From an uncultured Ruminococcus sp. (lineage in GTDB: Bacteria; Bacillota_A; Clostridia; Oscillospirales; Ruminococcaceae), in the NCBI GenBank assembly GCA_946629405.1, contig CAMOXW010000197.1, positions 1 through 5,558 of the forward strand: 5,558 bases of DNA, given 5' to 3'. The translations under genes were made by a program, and so were the position numbers. Position 1 is the stretch's first letter; each line of letters starts with the position of its first letter. Positions 1 to 5,558 of the stretch are shown piece by piece. The notes beneath the pieces were generated by a model. That model was given only the letters and a program-made list of their open reading frames with translations. It ran no database searches and had not been told where the DNA came from.

Positions 1-2
1 CT

Positions 3-698
3 TCAGCTCCGACTGAACAGGCTGAACGCACTTCCGCTTCAACAGAAGCTTCCTCAGAAACAACTACGAAAAAAACTACCGCCAAGACCGAAACAACTAC
101 CGCGGCTCCGACCACTGAAGAAAAGGGGCAGAGCGAAAACGGCAATTATGAGGACCCTGACAGCATTTCCGCAGGGCTCTGGCTCTCCACATATACGGAT
201 ATGGGCGGGGTGCGCGGTCAGCGCTATTATGAGATGCACGACGACGGTACAGGTATATGCGTCCGGCAGGATAACGGCAGCTCACTCGACCTTACATATA
301 CCCTCGAGGGTACGAAGCTTTCGATGAACTTTTCAAACGGGGATTCGACTGTCTATGATGTAAACTTCCTCAACGCCGATCTTTTCACGATAAGCGCTGT
401 CAACGAGGTCACCGAGGAGTGGAGCTGGTACAGTAACATGAAACTGAGCGAGCTCAGCTTCTATACAAACGAGGAGCTCGGCGAAATGTCCCGGAATTAC
501 TTCAATTCCTCCGACGGGAGAGGCTGCGGCTATACGGAAGTCTGCGTCGGTGACGAGGACAATATCGTTGTCACTCTTTATGAAGAGGACGACAATACAA
601 GTGACATTGTGAATATTTATTATCTTGACAGATATACTGCTGACGGACATGACTGGGACAATGCCTATATCGACCTGACCAGCGTCCCCAGGTGGTAA
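3..698 (+). CDS. Secreted/lipoprotein-like protein, 5'-truncated, with Ser/Thr linker and lipocalin-like module
   Basis: The frame is open from the left edge, so the start and any signal peptide lie outside the window; 231 residues are visible. Residues 1 to about 55 are a low-complexity Ser/Thr/Ala/Glu/Lys stretch typical of the linker between a lipidated or secreted N-terminus and a folded domain in Ruminococcus surface proteins. From about residue 58 (GLWLSTY) there is a compact beta-rich segment with GxW, DGTGICV and EGTKLSM elements, reminiscent of small lipocalin-like domains of Firmicutes lipoproteins. A second acidic, aromatic module (about residues 145-231) ends in IYYLDRYTADG...AYIDLTSVPRW. 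No catalytic motif is visible, so a binding or structural role outside the membrane is inferred. An ATG at 201 falls inside the folded domain and is not a credible start. The methyltransferase follows after 15 nt, suggesting one transcript. The coding call is firm; the function is unknown. Confidence 0.85.
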   Translation, partial: SAPTEQAERTSASTEASSETTTKKTTAKTETTTAAPTTEEKGQSENGNYEDPDSISAGLWLSTYTDMGGVRGQRYYEMHDDGTGICVRQDNGSSLDLTYTLEGTKLSMNFSNGDSTVYDVNFLNADLFTISAVNEVTEEWSWYSNMKLSELSFYTNEELGEMSRNYFNSSDGRGCGYTEVCVGDEDNIVVTLYEEDDNTSDIVNIYYLDRYTADGHDWDNAYIDLTSVPRW

Positions 699-713
699 GA
701 CAGGAGGCAAATC

Positions 714-1319
714 ATGTTCTGGGACAAGGTCTCGCCGCTGTATGATTTTTTTGAAACAGTCTATAACAGCAAGGTTTATAATAACACCGGCAGACGAGTA
801 GCCGAGGAAATTAATAAAAACGATACCGTTCTTGAATGTGCCTGCGGTACAGGTGCCATAAGCCGGTATATCGCCGGAAATTGCAGGCTGCTCGTTGCTG
901 CGGATATGTCTGAGGGAATGCTCAGGCAGGCTTATAAAAAATGCCACAAGCTCGGTAATGTTAAATTCAGGAAAGCCGATATCATGCACCTCAACTGCCG
1001 TGACGGACGCTTTGACAAGGTCATTGCCGGGAACGTCATCCACCTCCTTGACGACCCTGAGGGAGCTGTCAGAGAGCTCGTAAGAGTTTGCAGGCCAGGC
1101 GGTAAAATAATTATCCCGACCTATATAAACAACGAAGGAACTCAGCAGAGAAAAGCTGTGCTCCTCCTTGAAAAGCTCGGAGTTGACTTCAAGCGGGAGT
1201 TCGACCTTGCCTCCTACAAGGACTTCTTCCGCAGTATCGGTCATGGGGATGCGGAATTCTCTGTTGTCAGCGGTAAAATGCCCTGTGCTGTTGCCGTGAT
1301 AACAAAAAAAGCTCAGTGA
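714..1319 (+). CDS. Class I SAM-dependent methyltransferase
   Basis: A complete 201-residue cytoplasmic enzyme of the Methyltransf_11/25 (UbiE-like) fold, predicted to transfer a methyl group from S-adenosylmethionine to an unidentified small molecule. Motif I is VLECACGTG (residues 39-47). The acidic residue at the end of strand 2 is D64 in AADMSEGML, which should bind the ribose hydroxyls. The adenine-side motif is KADIMHL (87-93), motif IV-like is FDKVIAGNVIHLL (100-112), and the post-motif RPGGKIIIPTY spans 127-137. The N-terminal FWDKVSPLYDFFE and the C-terminal GKMPCAVAVITKK are typical of a common Firmicutes subfamily of about 200 residues, so it looks full length. The start is fixed by AGGAGG at 702-707, 6 nt before the ATG. 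It sits between two exported-protein genes with very short gaps, so co-transcription is likely, but nothing shows that its substrate is connected with them. The fold is certain; the substrate is unknown. Confidence 0.94.
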   Translation: MFWDKVSPLYDFFETVYNSKVYNNTGRRVAEEINKNDTVLECACGTGAISRYIAGNCRLLVAADMSEGMLRQAYKKCHKLGNVKFRKADIMHLNCRDGRFDKVIAGNVIHLLDDPEGAVRELVRVCRPGGKIIIPTYINNEGTQQRKAVLLLEKLGVDFKREFDLASYKDFFRSIGHGDAEFSVVSGKMPCAVAVITKKAQ

Positions 1320-1324
1320 GGTGA
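1318..1324 (+). promoter_or_regulatory. Ribosome binding site that selects the GTG start at 1330
   Basis: GAGGTGA at 1318-1324 matches the anti-Shine-Dalgarno complement and overlaps the methyltransferase TGA stop (1317-1319). It lies 5 nt before GTG at 1330. An in-frame GTG at 1321 is inside this site and has no site of its own, so 1330 is the better start. The overlap suggests translational coupling between the two genes. Confidence 0.75.
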
Positions 1325-1329
1325 CTGCC

Positions 1330-3369
1330 GTGAAAAAAATACTCTCGATCCTGTTATGCAGCTCAATGCTTCTGAGCTGCGTTTCATGCAGCAAAAATTC
1401 TTACTCGGGAAAGACCGTGCCGACCTCCGAAAGCTCGTCTGCCGCTGAAACTGAAACTGTAACCTCCACTACCCTGCCTCCCACCACAACTACTACCACG
1501 ACTACTCATCCGCAGATGCAGCCTCTTAGCTCGCCGTATGAGTATATGGATTGCCTTGACCTCAACGGCGTTGTCGTCGATTTCTTCATGATATCAGGCG
1601 GAAAGCTCGTTGCCCAGACCGTTGACTACAGCAATGCCTACGTTGCGGATGCGCCGGCAAAGATCTCTGTCATCGACCCGCTCTCCGACAGCATCGTAAG
1701 ATCATTCGACCTTCACAGCGGCGGTGAAAGACTGCTCGGGATCTTTGAAAACGGAAAATATATCGTTCAGAATTATTATACAAACGAATTCACTTTCTTC
1801 GACCTCATGGGAGACAAGGTCGCGGCTCAGCCTGATATGGGTTCCGGGACTGCAAAATTTTCGCCCGCGGATGACTGCCTCTACTTCGCCGAAGGGAACA
1901 CCCTTATCAAAAAATACCTGAGCGACGGCTCTGTTCAGGAATTGTTCAGCACCGTCCGGATAGGTACGGTAAACGATATCACTCCCCAGGGCGAGCTTAT
2001 CATAGATGAGCCTGCCGCAGACGATCATACACCGTATAATTCCTCGCTCTATTCGATAAGCACTAAGGAACGGATCGTAAAAATAGACTGCAATGCCTAC
2101 AACGGTCTTGTGTCAAAGGGACGCTACAGCTCGTGGAATTTCAACTCTGAGACCAGCTGTCCGGAGTTCATCTCAGTTCCGATAAGCGGCGGCGAGGTCA
2201 GCAGATATTCCTTTGAAGGCAAAACCATCGCAGACTGCCGCGCCGCCCCGGATTCTCAGTATATTCTCGTAAAGTACAGCAGCGGAGCATCTGATATCGG
2301 ATACCTTTTCCTTGATCCGGCGACCGGAAAAGCTGCTGACCTCGGCTATACGCAGTCGTATAACGATACCTCAGTACCTTGCTATATCAGTGAGCTCAGA
2401 CGCTGGTTCATATGCACCAGTGAGCCGGATCAGAACGGCAGTTCCCACGTAAGGCTCATTACGGCTGACCCTGAGCTGCTGAACTTCGATATACAGCTCA
2501 CTGCCGTCGAAAATAAGGTCTATACGCCCGCTCAGTGCGGGGAGAAGCTCAAAGCCTACCGCGATATAGCTGACGATATCGAGAAGGAATTCGGCGTGCG
2601 TATACTCCTCGGAAATGAGGTGCTCGACGCTGTTGACGATACTGAATATACCTTTACTTCGATAGAGGATACGATGTTTATTGACCCGGAATTGGAGTTT
2701 TCTGACGATCTTTACATCAAGGAGACCCTCGATTATATCAGAAAGATACTAAGTATGTATCCGGACGGCTTTTTCGAGCGCTTCAAAAACCAGTACGGCG
2801 AGGGCGGATTGCGTATCTCTATCGTTGGTGAGCTTTCGACCGACTATTATGAGAGCTTCACATCCGGCGGCATAGCTTACACTTACGGTGCATGGTACAA
2901 TATTGCTATGCAGTATTACAATATGTCCGGTGAAATGACCGGCTTGCACCACGAGATATGGCACAATGTCGAATCACTGGTGAACAAGTCCTTCCCTCTT
3001 TCATATGATAGCTGGGATGCGCTGAATCCTGCGGGCTTTCAATATATGAACGATTTTGACGCATATGCCAACAGCGCCGATATTAGCGAATATGTCATTA
3101 CGGAGGCTCCGGAAGGCGTCTATGATACGGCTTATTTCGCAGCGCAGTACGGAACGGTCAATCCGGTCGAGGACAGAGCTACAATGATCGAATCAATTTT
3201 CTATGAATGGTATGATACTGAGACCTCTGAATTCGTTCAGTTGGGAAATTATAAGGAGCTCATTAAATATCCTCACATAAAGGCAAAGATAGACTTCCTC
3301 GCAGACTGGTCAAAGCAGGAATTCGGCTATGTCTACTGGGATGAGATATTAAAGAATAACAGACAATAA
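1330..3369 (+). CDS. Lipoprotein with predicted beta-propeller and C-terminal lethal-factor-like zincin metallopeptidase domain
   Basis: A 679-residue protein from GTG 1330. It begins MKKILSILL, a Lys-rich n-region and hydrophobic core ending in a lipobox; the lipidated Cys is C17 (LLSC) or C20 (CVSC), so it should be anchored outside the membrane. A Ser/Glu/Thr linker (about 21-68) includes eight consecutive Thr (52-59). Residues about 75-395 contain repeated strand-turn-strand units such as ISVIDPLSDSIVRSFDL (112-128), FSPADDCLYF and YLFLDPATGKAADLGY, read as a degenerate WD40/YVTN-type propeller. Residues about 398-679 resemble a zincin: H541-E-I-W-H545 is HExxH, with E542 the expected base, and Y607-G-T-V-N-P-V-E614-D follows. 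In anthrax lethal factor, HEFGH is followed by YGRTNEAE, with that Tyr catalytic and that Glu the third zinc ligand, so Y607 and E614 are the inferred equivalents. The substrate is unknown. The gene ends at a strong hairpin. The lipoprotein and HExxH calls are firm; the propeller and the exact peptidase family are inferred. Confidence 0.88.
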   Translation: MKKILSILLCSSMLLSCVSCSKNSYSGKTVPTSESSSAAETETVTSTTLPPTTTTTTTTHPQMQPLSSPYEYMDCLDLNGVVVDFFMISGGKLVAQTVDYSNAYVADAPAKISVIDPLSDSIVRSFDLHSGGERLLGIFENGKYIVQNYYTNEFTFFDLMGDKVAAQPDMGSGTAKFSPADDCLYFAEGNTLIKKYLSDGSVQELFSTVRIGTVNDITPQGELIIDEPAADDHTPYNSSLYSISTKERIVKIDCNAYNGLVSKGRYSSWNFNSETSCPEFISVPISGGEVSRYSFEGKTIADCRAAPDSQYILVKYSSGASDIGYLFLDPATGKAADLGYTQSYNDTSVPCYISELRRWFICTSEPDQNGSSHVRLITADPELLNFDIQLTAVENKVYTPAQCGEKLKAYRDIADDIEKEFGVRILLGNEVLDAVDDTEYTFTSIEDTMFIDPELEFSDDLYIKETLDYIRKILSMYPDGFFERFKNQYGEGGLRISIVGELSTDYYESFTSGGIAYTYGAWYNIAMQYYNMSGEMTGLHHEIWHNVESLVNKSFPLSYDSWDALNPAGFQYMNDFDAYANSADISEYVITEAPEGVYDTAYFAAQYGTVNPVEDRATMIESIFYEWYDTETSEFVQLGNYKELIKYPHIKAKIDFLADWSKQEFGYVYWDEILKNNRQ

Positions 3370-3370
3370 C

Positions 3371-3412
3371 AGCAGAGCCATAAAGGAGCGATTGCTTCTT
3401 TATGGCTCTGTT
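3371..3412. terminator. Bidirectional hairpin between convergent genes
   Basis: A 19-bp stem (3371-3389 with 3394-3412, two G-U pairs) with a 4-nt GATT loop; its central 13 bp, CAGAGCCATAAAG against CTTTATGGCTCTG, are perfect. It starts 1 nt after the lipoprotein stop and ends 8 nt before the ABC-F stop, so it can serve both strands. The T-rich tail is interrupted on each side (TTTCGCTGTTTT on plus). An alternative outer pairing exists between AACAGC at 3368-3373 and GCTGTT at 3415-3420. Confidence 0.8.
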
Positions 3413-3420
3413 TCGCTGTT

Positions 3421-5214
3421 TTATACCGTTTCGCCGCGCTCTATCCTCTCGGCAAGATCGTTGAGATAGACCCAGCGGTCCATTTTTTCTTCAAGCTCAT
3501 TTTCAAGCTCTGCCTTTCTTTCAGTAAGCTCCTGCAGCATTATATAGTCAGAGGAATTGGCAGCTATCTCCTTCCCGGTATCCGCTATCTGCTGTTCAAG
3601 CTCCGCGATAACGCTGTCTATTGTTTCATACTCGCGCTGCTCCTTGAAGGAAAACTTCAGACGGGTCTTTCCGGTGTAGACCCGCTCTTTCTTCTGAACC
3701 GGCTTCGGAAGCTCCGGTCCTTCAAGCGCACGCAGCTCCGCTGATCTTGCGGCATAGTCTGAATAATTGCCGTTGAAGCGCGTGCATACCCCATTCCTGA
3801 ATTCAAATATCTCACTGACTGTCTTGTCGAGGAAATACCTGTCATGAGAAACTGCGATCACTGCCCCGCTGAAATTCTGCAAATAGTCCTCGAGGATCGT
3901 GAGTGTGGCAATGTCAAGGTCGTTGGTCGGCTCGTCAAGAAGAAGAATATTCGGCGCTGTCATGAGTATTTTCAGGAGATACAGCCTTTTCCGCTCACCG
4001 CCCGAGAGCTTCTCGATACGGTTCCACTGGAGCTCCGAATTGAAAAGAAAGCGTTCAAGCATCTGGGAAGCAGTCACAGTTCCGTCAGGTGTTCGGACTA
4101 TATCGGCAGTCTCCCTTATGTACTCTATCACTCTCACGGAAGGATCCATAGACTCACATTCCTGCGAAAAATAGCCGATATTCACGGTATCGCCGAGCGT
4201 GATGCTCCCGCTGTCGGGAGCGACCTCGCCGATGAGCATTTTCAGGAAGGTACTCTTGCCCTCACCGTTCCTCCCGACAATTCCTATCCTTGCGTCACGG
4301 GAGACAATATACGAAAAATCGGTGATGAGAGTTTTTCCCCCGACTGATTTGCTGATATTTTCGATCTCGATAGTTTTCCTGCCAAGCCTTGAAGCAACCG
4401 ACTGAAGCTGGACCTTTTCCGCAGAAACCGGGATATCGCGGCTTTTCAGCGCCTCAAAGCGTTCGATCCTGTCCTTCGACTTTGTGCCTCTTGCCCTCGC
4501 ACCGCGGCTTATCCATTCAAGCTCGCGCCGGTAGAGTGTGCGGTTCTTACGTTCAGCAGCCTCGGCATCAGCCTCGCGCTGTGCCTTATAAACAAGATAA
4601 TCGCTGTAGTTCCCCTCGCAGCTATAGAGCTTTCCGCGGTCTATCTCTACGATACGGCTGCAAATTTTGTTCAGGAAATACCGGTCGTGAGTGACCATTA
4701 CTATCGCACCGCGGTACTTCATCAGGAGGTCTTCGAGAAGCTGAGCGGTCTCGTTGTCGATATGATTGGTAGGCTCGTCAAGAAGGAGGACGTCGCTCGG
4801 CTGTACAAGAGCTGCGGCAATACCTGCGCGCCGCTTCTCGCCGCCTGAAAGCGTGCTTATATCGCGCTGCTGGTCGGAGATACCGAGCCTTTCAAGTATC
4901 GACCTTGCCTCATATTCCTTAGCCTCGCGGAGATCAGCCGGAAGATGAAGCAGCACTTGCTCGAGAACGCTGCCGCTGTCGCCGAATTCCGGTATCTGCG
5001 GGAGGTAAGAAAGTCTTATGCCGTTTGTGCGGATGATCTCACCTCTGTCCGGCTCGTCGGCGCCGGCGAGTATCCTGAGCAGAGTGGATTTACCGGTGCC
5101 GTTCACACCGATCATGCCGACCTTGTCTCCCTCGTTAAGAAAAAAGGAAACATCGTCGAGCACCTTGCGTTCCATATATGTCTTTGAAATATTCTGAGCT
5201 GTGAGCAGTATCAT
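3421..5214 (-). CDS. uup: ABC-F family ATPase, Uup/YfmR type (ribosome-associated translation factor)
   Basis: A 597-residue soluble protein with two ABC ATPase domains and no membrane segment, the hallmark of ABC-F factors, which bind the ribosomal E site and relieve stalled or misaligned peptidyl-tRNA rather than transport. Domain 1: Walker A GVNGTGKST (36-44), signature LSGGE (122-126), Walker B VLLLDE (142-147), switch H176. Linker, about 207-262: a charged helical segment with RRELEWISRGARARGTKSK, typical of Uup. Domain 2: Walker A GRNGEGKST (314-322), LSGGE (403-407), ILLLDE (423-428), H457. The C-terminus (about 515-597) has KTRLKFSFKEQREYE followed by a Glu/Lys-rich coiled coil, matching the Uup C-terminal domain. 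All catalytic residues are present. GAGGAGG at 5220-5226 lies 5 nt before the ATG, which fixes the start. It appears monocistronic, with its own promoter. Antibiotic-resistance ABC-F proteins are an alternative, but the Uup-type tail and linker argue for the housekeeping factor. Confidence 0.95.
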   Translation of the reverse strand: MILLTAQNISKTYMERKVLDDVSFFLNEGDKVGMIGVNGTGKSTLLRILAGADEPDRGEIIRTNGIRLSYLPQIPEFGDSGSVLEQVLLHLPADLREAKEYEARSILERLGISDQQRDISTLSGGEKRRAGIAAALVQPSDVLLLDEPTNHIDNETAQLLEDLLMKYRGAIVMVTHDRYFLNKICSRIVEIDRGKLYSCEGNYSDYLVYKAQREADAEAAERKNRTLYRRELEWISRGARARGTKSKDRIERFEALKSRDIPVSAEKVQLQSVASRLGRKTIEIENISKSVGGKTLITDFSYIVSRDARIGIVGRNGEGKSTFLKMLIGEVAPDSGSITLGDTVNIGYFSQECESMDPSVRVIEYIRETADIVRTPDGTVTASQMLERFLFNSELQWNRIEKLSGGERKRLYLLKILMTAPNILLLDEPTNDLDIATLTILEDYLQNFSGAVIAVSHDRYFLDKTVSEIFEFRNGVCTRFNGNYSDYAARSAELRALEGPELPKPVQKKERVYTGKTRLKFSFKEQREYETIDSVIAELEQQIADTGKEIAANSSDYIMLQELTERKAELENELEEKMDRWVYLNDLAERIERGETV

Positions 5215-5229
5215 GTCGTCCTCCTCGAA

Positions 5230-5268
5230 ACAATATCATTTAATTTTAACACATTCACAGGATATTGT
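5230..5268. repeat. 8-bp inverted repeat bracketing the ABC-F promoter
   Basis: ACAATATC at 5230-5237 is the exact reverse complement of GATATTGT at 5261-5268, with a 23-nt spacer. One arm covers the predicted transcription start and the other overlaps the -35 box. It could be a split operator, but the arms are short and AT-rich, so chance is possible. Confidence 0.35.
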
Positions 5269-5271
5269 CAA
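5243..5271 (-). promoter_or_regulatory. Sigma-A-type promoter of the ABC-F gene
   Basis: On the minus strand, a perfect -35 TTGACA (5266-5271) is separated by 17 nt from -10 TAAAAT (5243-5248), with an extended -10 TG at 5250-5251. Transcription would begin near 5236, giving a leader of about 22 nt that contains the ribosome binding site. One mismatch to consensus at the optimal spacing makes this a strong prediction. Confidence 0.82.
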
Positions 5272-5323
5272 CCGAAGCCCTTTGATAATTATTGACTTTA
5301 TACCGGCGGCCCGATTTTCCTGC

Positions 5324-5351
5324 ATTATAAACAACGCCGCTCAGGATTCAA
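5324..5351 (-). promoter_or_regulatory. Possible second, upstream promoter for the ABC-F gene
   Basis: On the minus strand TTGAAT (5346-5351) and a perfect TATAAT (5324-5329) are spaced by 16 nt. Transcription would start near 5317 and give a leader of about 100 nt that runs through the proximal promoter. The -35 match is only four of six and the region is AT-rich, so this is tentative. Confidence 0.33.
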
Positions 5352-5375
5352 GGTAACAATATATGTTATATTCTC

Positions 5376-5425
5376 AAAAACAGCAAATCCTGACAAGTCA
5401 TAAAACCTGTCAGGATTTCATTTTT
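5376..5425 (-). terminator. Intrinsic terminator downstream of the right-edge minus-strand gene
   Basis: A perfect 11-bp stem, AAATCCTGACA (5385-5395) with TGTCAGGATTT (5408-5418), and a 12-nt loop. On the minus strand the stem is followed by GCTGTTTTT, and on plus by CATTTTTAT, so it could work both ways. It lies 32 nt past the stop codon of the minus-strand fragment at 5450-5520, which is its natural client; no plus-strand gene precedes it. Confidence 0.8.
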
Positions 5426-5449
5426 ATGCGATTTATAGCCAAAAAGCTA

Positions 5450-5520
5450 TTACTTCATAGCCTCTTCAACAGCAACTGCACAAGCAACAGTAGCACCAAC
5501 CATCGGGTTGTTGCCCATGC
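5450..5520 (-). pseudogene. 3' fragment of a probable GGGtGRT-family protein gene
   Basis: The minus strand reads MGNNPMVGATV followed by ACAVAVEEAMK and a TAA at 5450-5452. From memory, this matches the C-terminus of clostridial GGGtGRT proteins, a conserved family of unknown function often encoded beside an IscU/NifU-like scaffold; those normally have a Gly before the Met and roughly 300 further residues upstream. Here the next upstream codons are TGC, CAT and then an in-frame TGA at 5525-5527, so resemblance stops at about 5520. There is no ribosome binding site before the ATG at 5516-5518, so it is not an independent small gene. The well-placed terminator indicates a once-functional 3' end. 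Whether the truncation is real or an assembly join cannot be told here. The family assignment rests on 22 residues. Confidence 0.5.
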
Positions 5521-5544
5521 AATGTCAAAAAAATTTACCGTTAC

Positions 5545-5550
5545 AAGGAG
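5545..5550 (+). promoter_or_regulatory. Ribosome-binding-site-like sequence at the right edge
   Basis: AAGGAG followed by TGACTTAC ends exactly at the window edge. An 8-nt spacer would place a plus-strand start codon at about 5559, just outside. The match to the anti-Shine-Dalgarno sequence is good, but without the start codon it cannot be confirmed. Confidence 0.35.
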
Positions 5551-5558
5551 TGACTTAC

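Noticed and set aside
63..118. Repetitive ACNACN tracts as a tandem repeat or CRISPR-like array.
   Set aside because: They are Thr/Ala/Lys codons of a protein linker in an open reading frame, with no regular unit length or spacers; the Thr8 tract near 1483-1506 is the same kind of coding feature.
201..698. Starting the first gene at ATG 201.
   Set aside because: The same frame is open back to the window edge and encodes a typical Ser/Thr linker and the first strand of the folded domain; no ribosome binding site precedes 201.
333..1394. A 353-codon open frame on the minus strand.
   Set aside because: It lies antisense to the end of the first lipoprotein gene, the methyltransferase and the start of the next gene. 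Those have clear motifs and ribosome binding sites; the antisense translation shows no recognisable domain and is a codon-usage shadow.
3844..4347. A 167-codon plus-strand open frame, with several smaller ones, across 3844-5187.
   Set aside because: All are antisense to the ABC-F gene, whose Walker and signature motifs are intact throughout; the antisense products are Ser/Arg-rich and featureless.
5282..5331. A plus-strand promoter using TTGACT (5292-5297) and TATAAA (5326-5331), driving a small RNA ending at the 5385-5425 hairpin.
   Set aside because: The spacing between the boxes is 28 nt, far outside the usable range, and no better -10 occurs 16-18 nt downstream.
5358..5372. Palindrome AATATA-TGT-TATATT as an operator.
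   Set aside because: It is purely AT-rich low complexity, lies between the terminator and the weak upstream promoter, and has no supporting context.
5522..5558. A short plus-strand gene start reading MSKKFTVTRSDL.
   Set aside because: No ribosome binding site precedes the ATG and no family is recognisable in 12 residues; the AAGGAG inside it fits better as the leader of a gene beyond the edge.

Overview
The window looks like chromosomal DNA from a gut-type Gram-positive anaerobe of the Clostridia, most likely Ruminococcus or a close Oscillospiraceae relative. The reasons are the Thr/Ser-rich linkers on exported lipoproteins, strong AGGAGG-type ribosome binding sites, moderate G+C, a class I methyltransferase of a type common in Firmicutes, and a short right-edge fragment resembling the C-terminus of the clostridial GGGtGRT family. 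This assignment is inference; no rRNA or marker gene is present.

Layout. Positions 3-3369 carry three tightly packed plus-strand genes that look co-transcribed: the 3' part of a secreted or lipid-anchored protein with a Ser/Thr linker and a lipocalin-like module; a SAM-dependent methyltransferase 15 nt downstream; and a 679-residue lipoprotein whose ribosome binding site overlaps the methyltransferase stop codon. The lipoprotein has a signal peptide with a lipobox, a Thr-rich linker, a predicted beta-propeller and a C-terminal zincin metallopeptidase-like domain with HEIWH and a downstream YGTVNPVED motif resembling the anthrax lethal factor / PPEP active-site layout. A long hairpin at 3371-3412 separates it from the convergent minus-strand gene.

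Positions 3421-5214 (minus) encode an ABC-F ATPase of the Uup/YfmR type, a ribosome-associated translation factor. It has a near-consensus extended -10 promoter (TTGACA-17-TAAAAT) bracketed by an 8-bp inverted repeat. Positions 5228-5449 are intergenic and hold that promoter, a weaker second one and a hairpin terminator.

Positions 5450-5520 are the last 22 codons of a minus-strand gene. The frame meets a TGA at 5525-5527, and the resemblance to the family ends at about 5520. The last 38 bases look unrelated and carry a plus-strand AAGGAG positioned as if a gene started just beyond the window. This is either a real rearrangement or an assembly join.

The most distinctive item is the propeller-zincin lipoprotein, probably a cell-surface enzyme of unknown substrate. 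No complete novel multi-gene system is evident.
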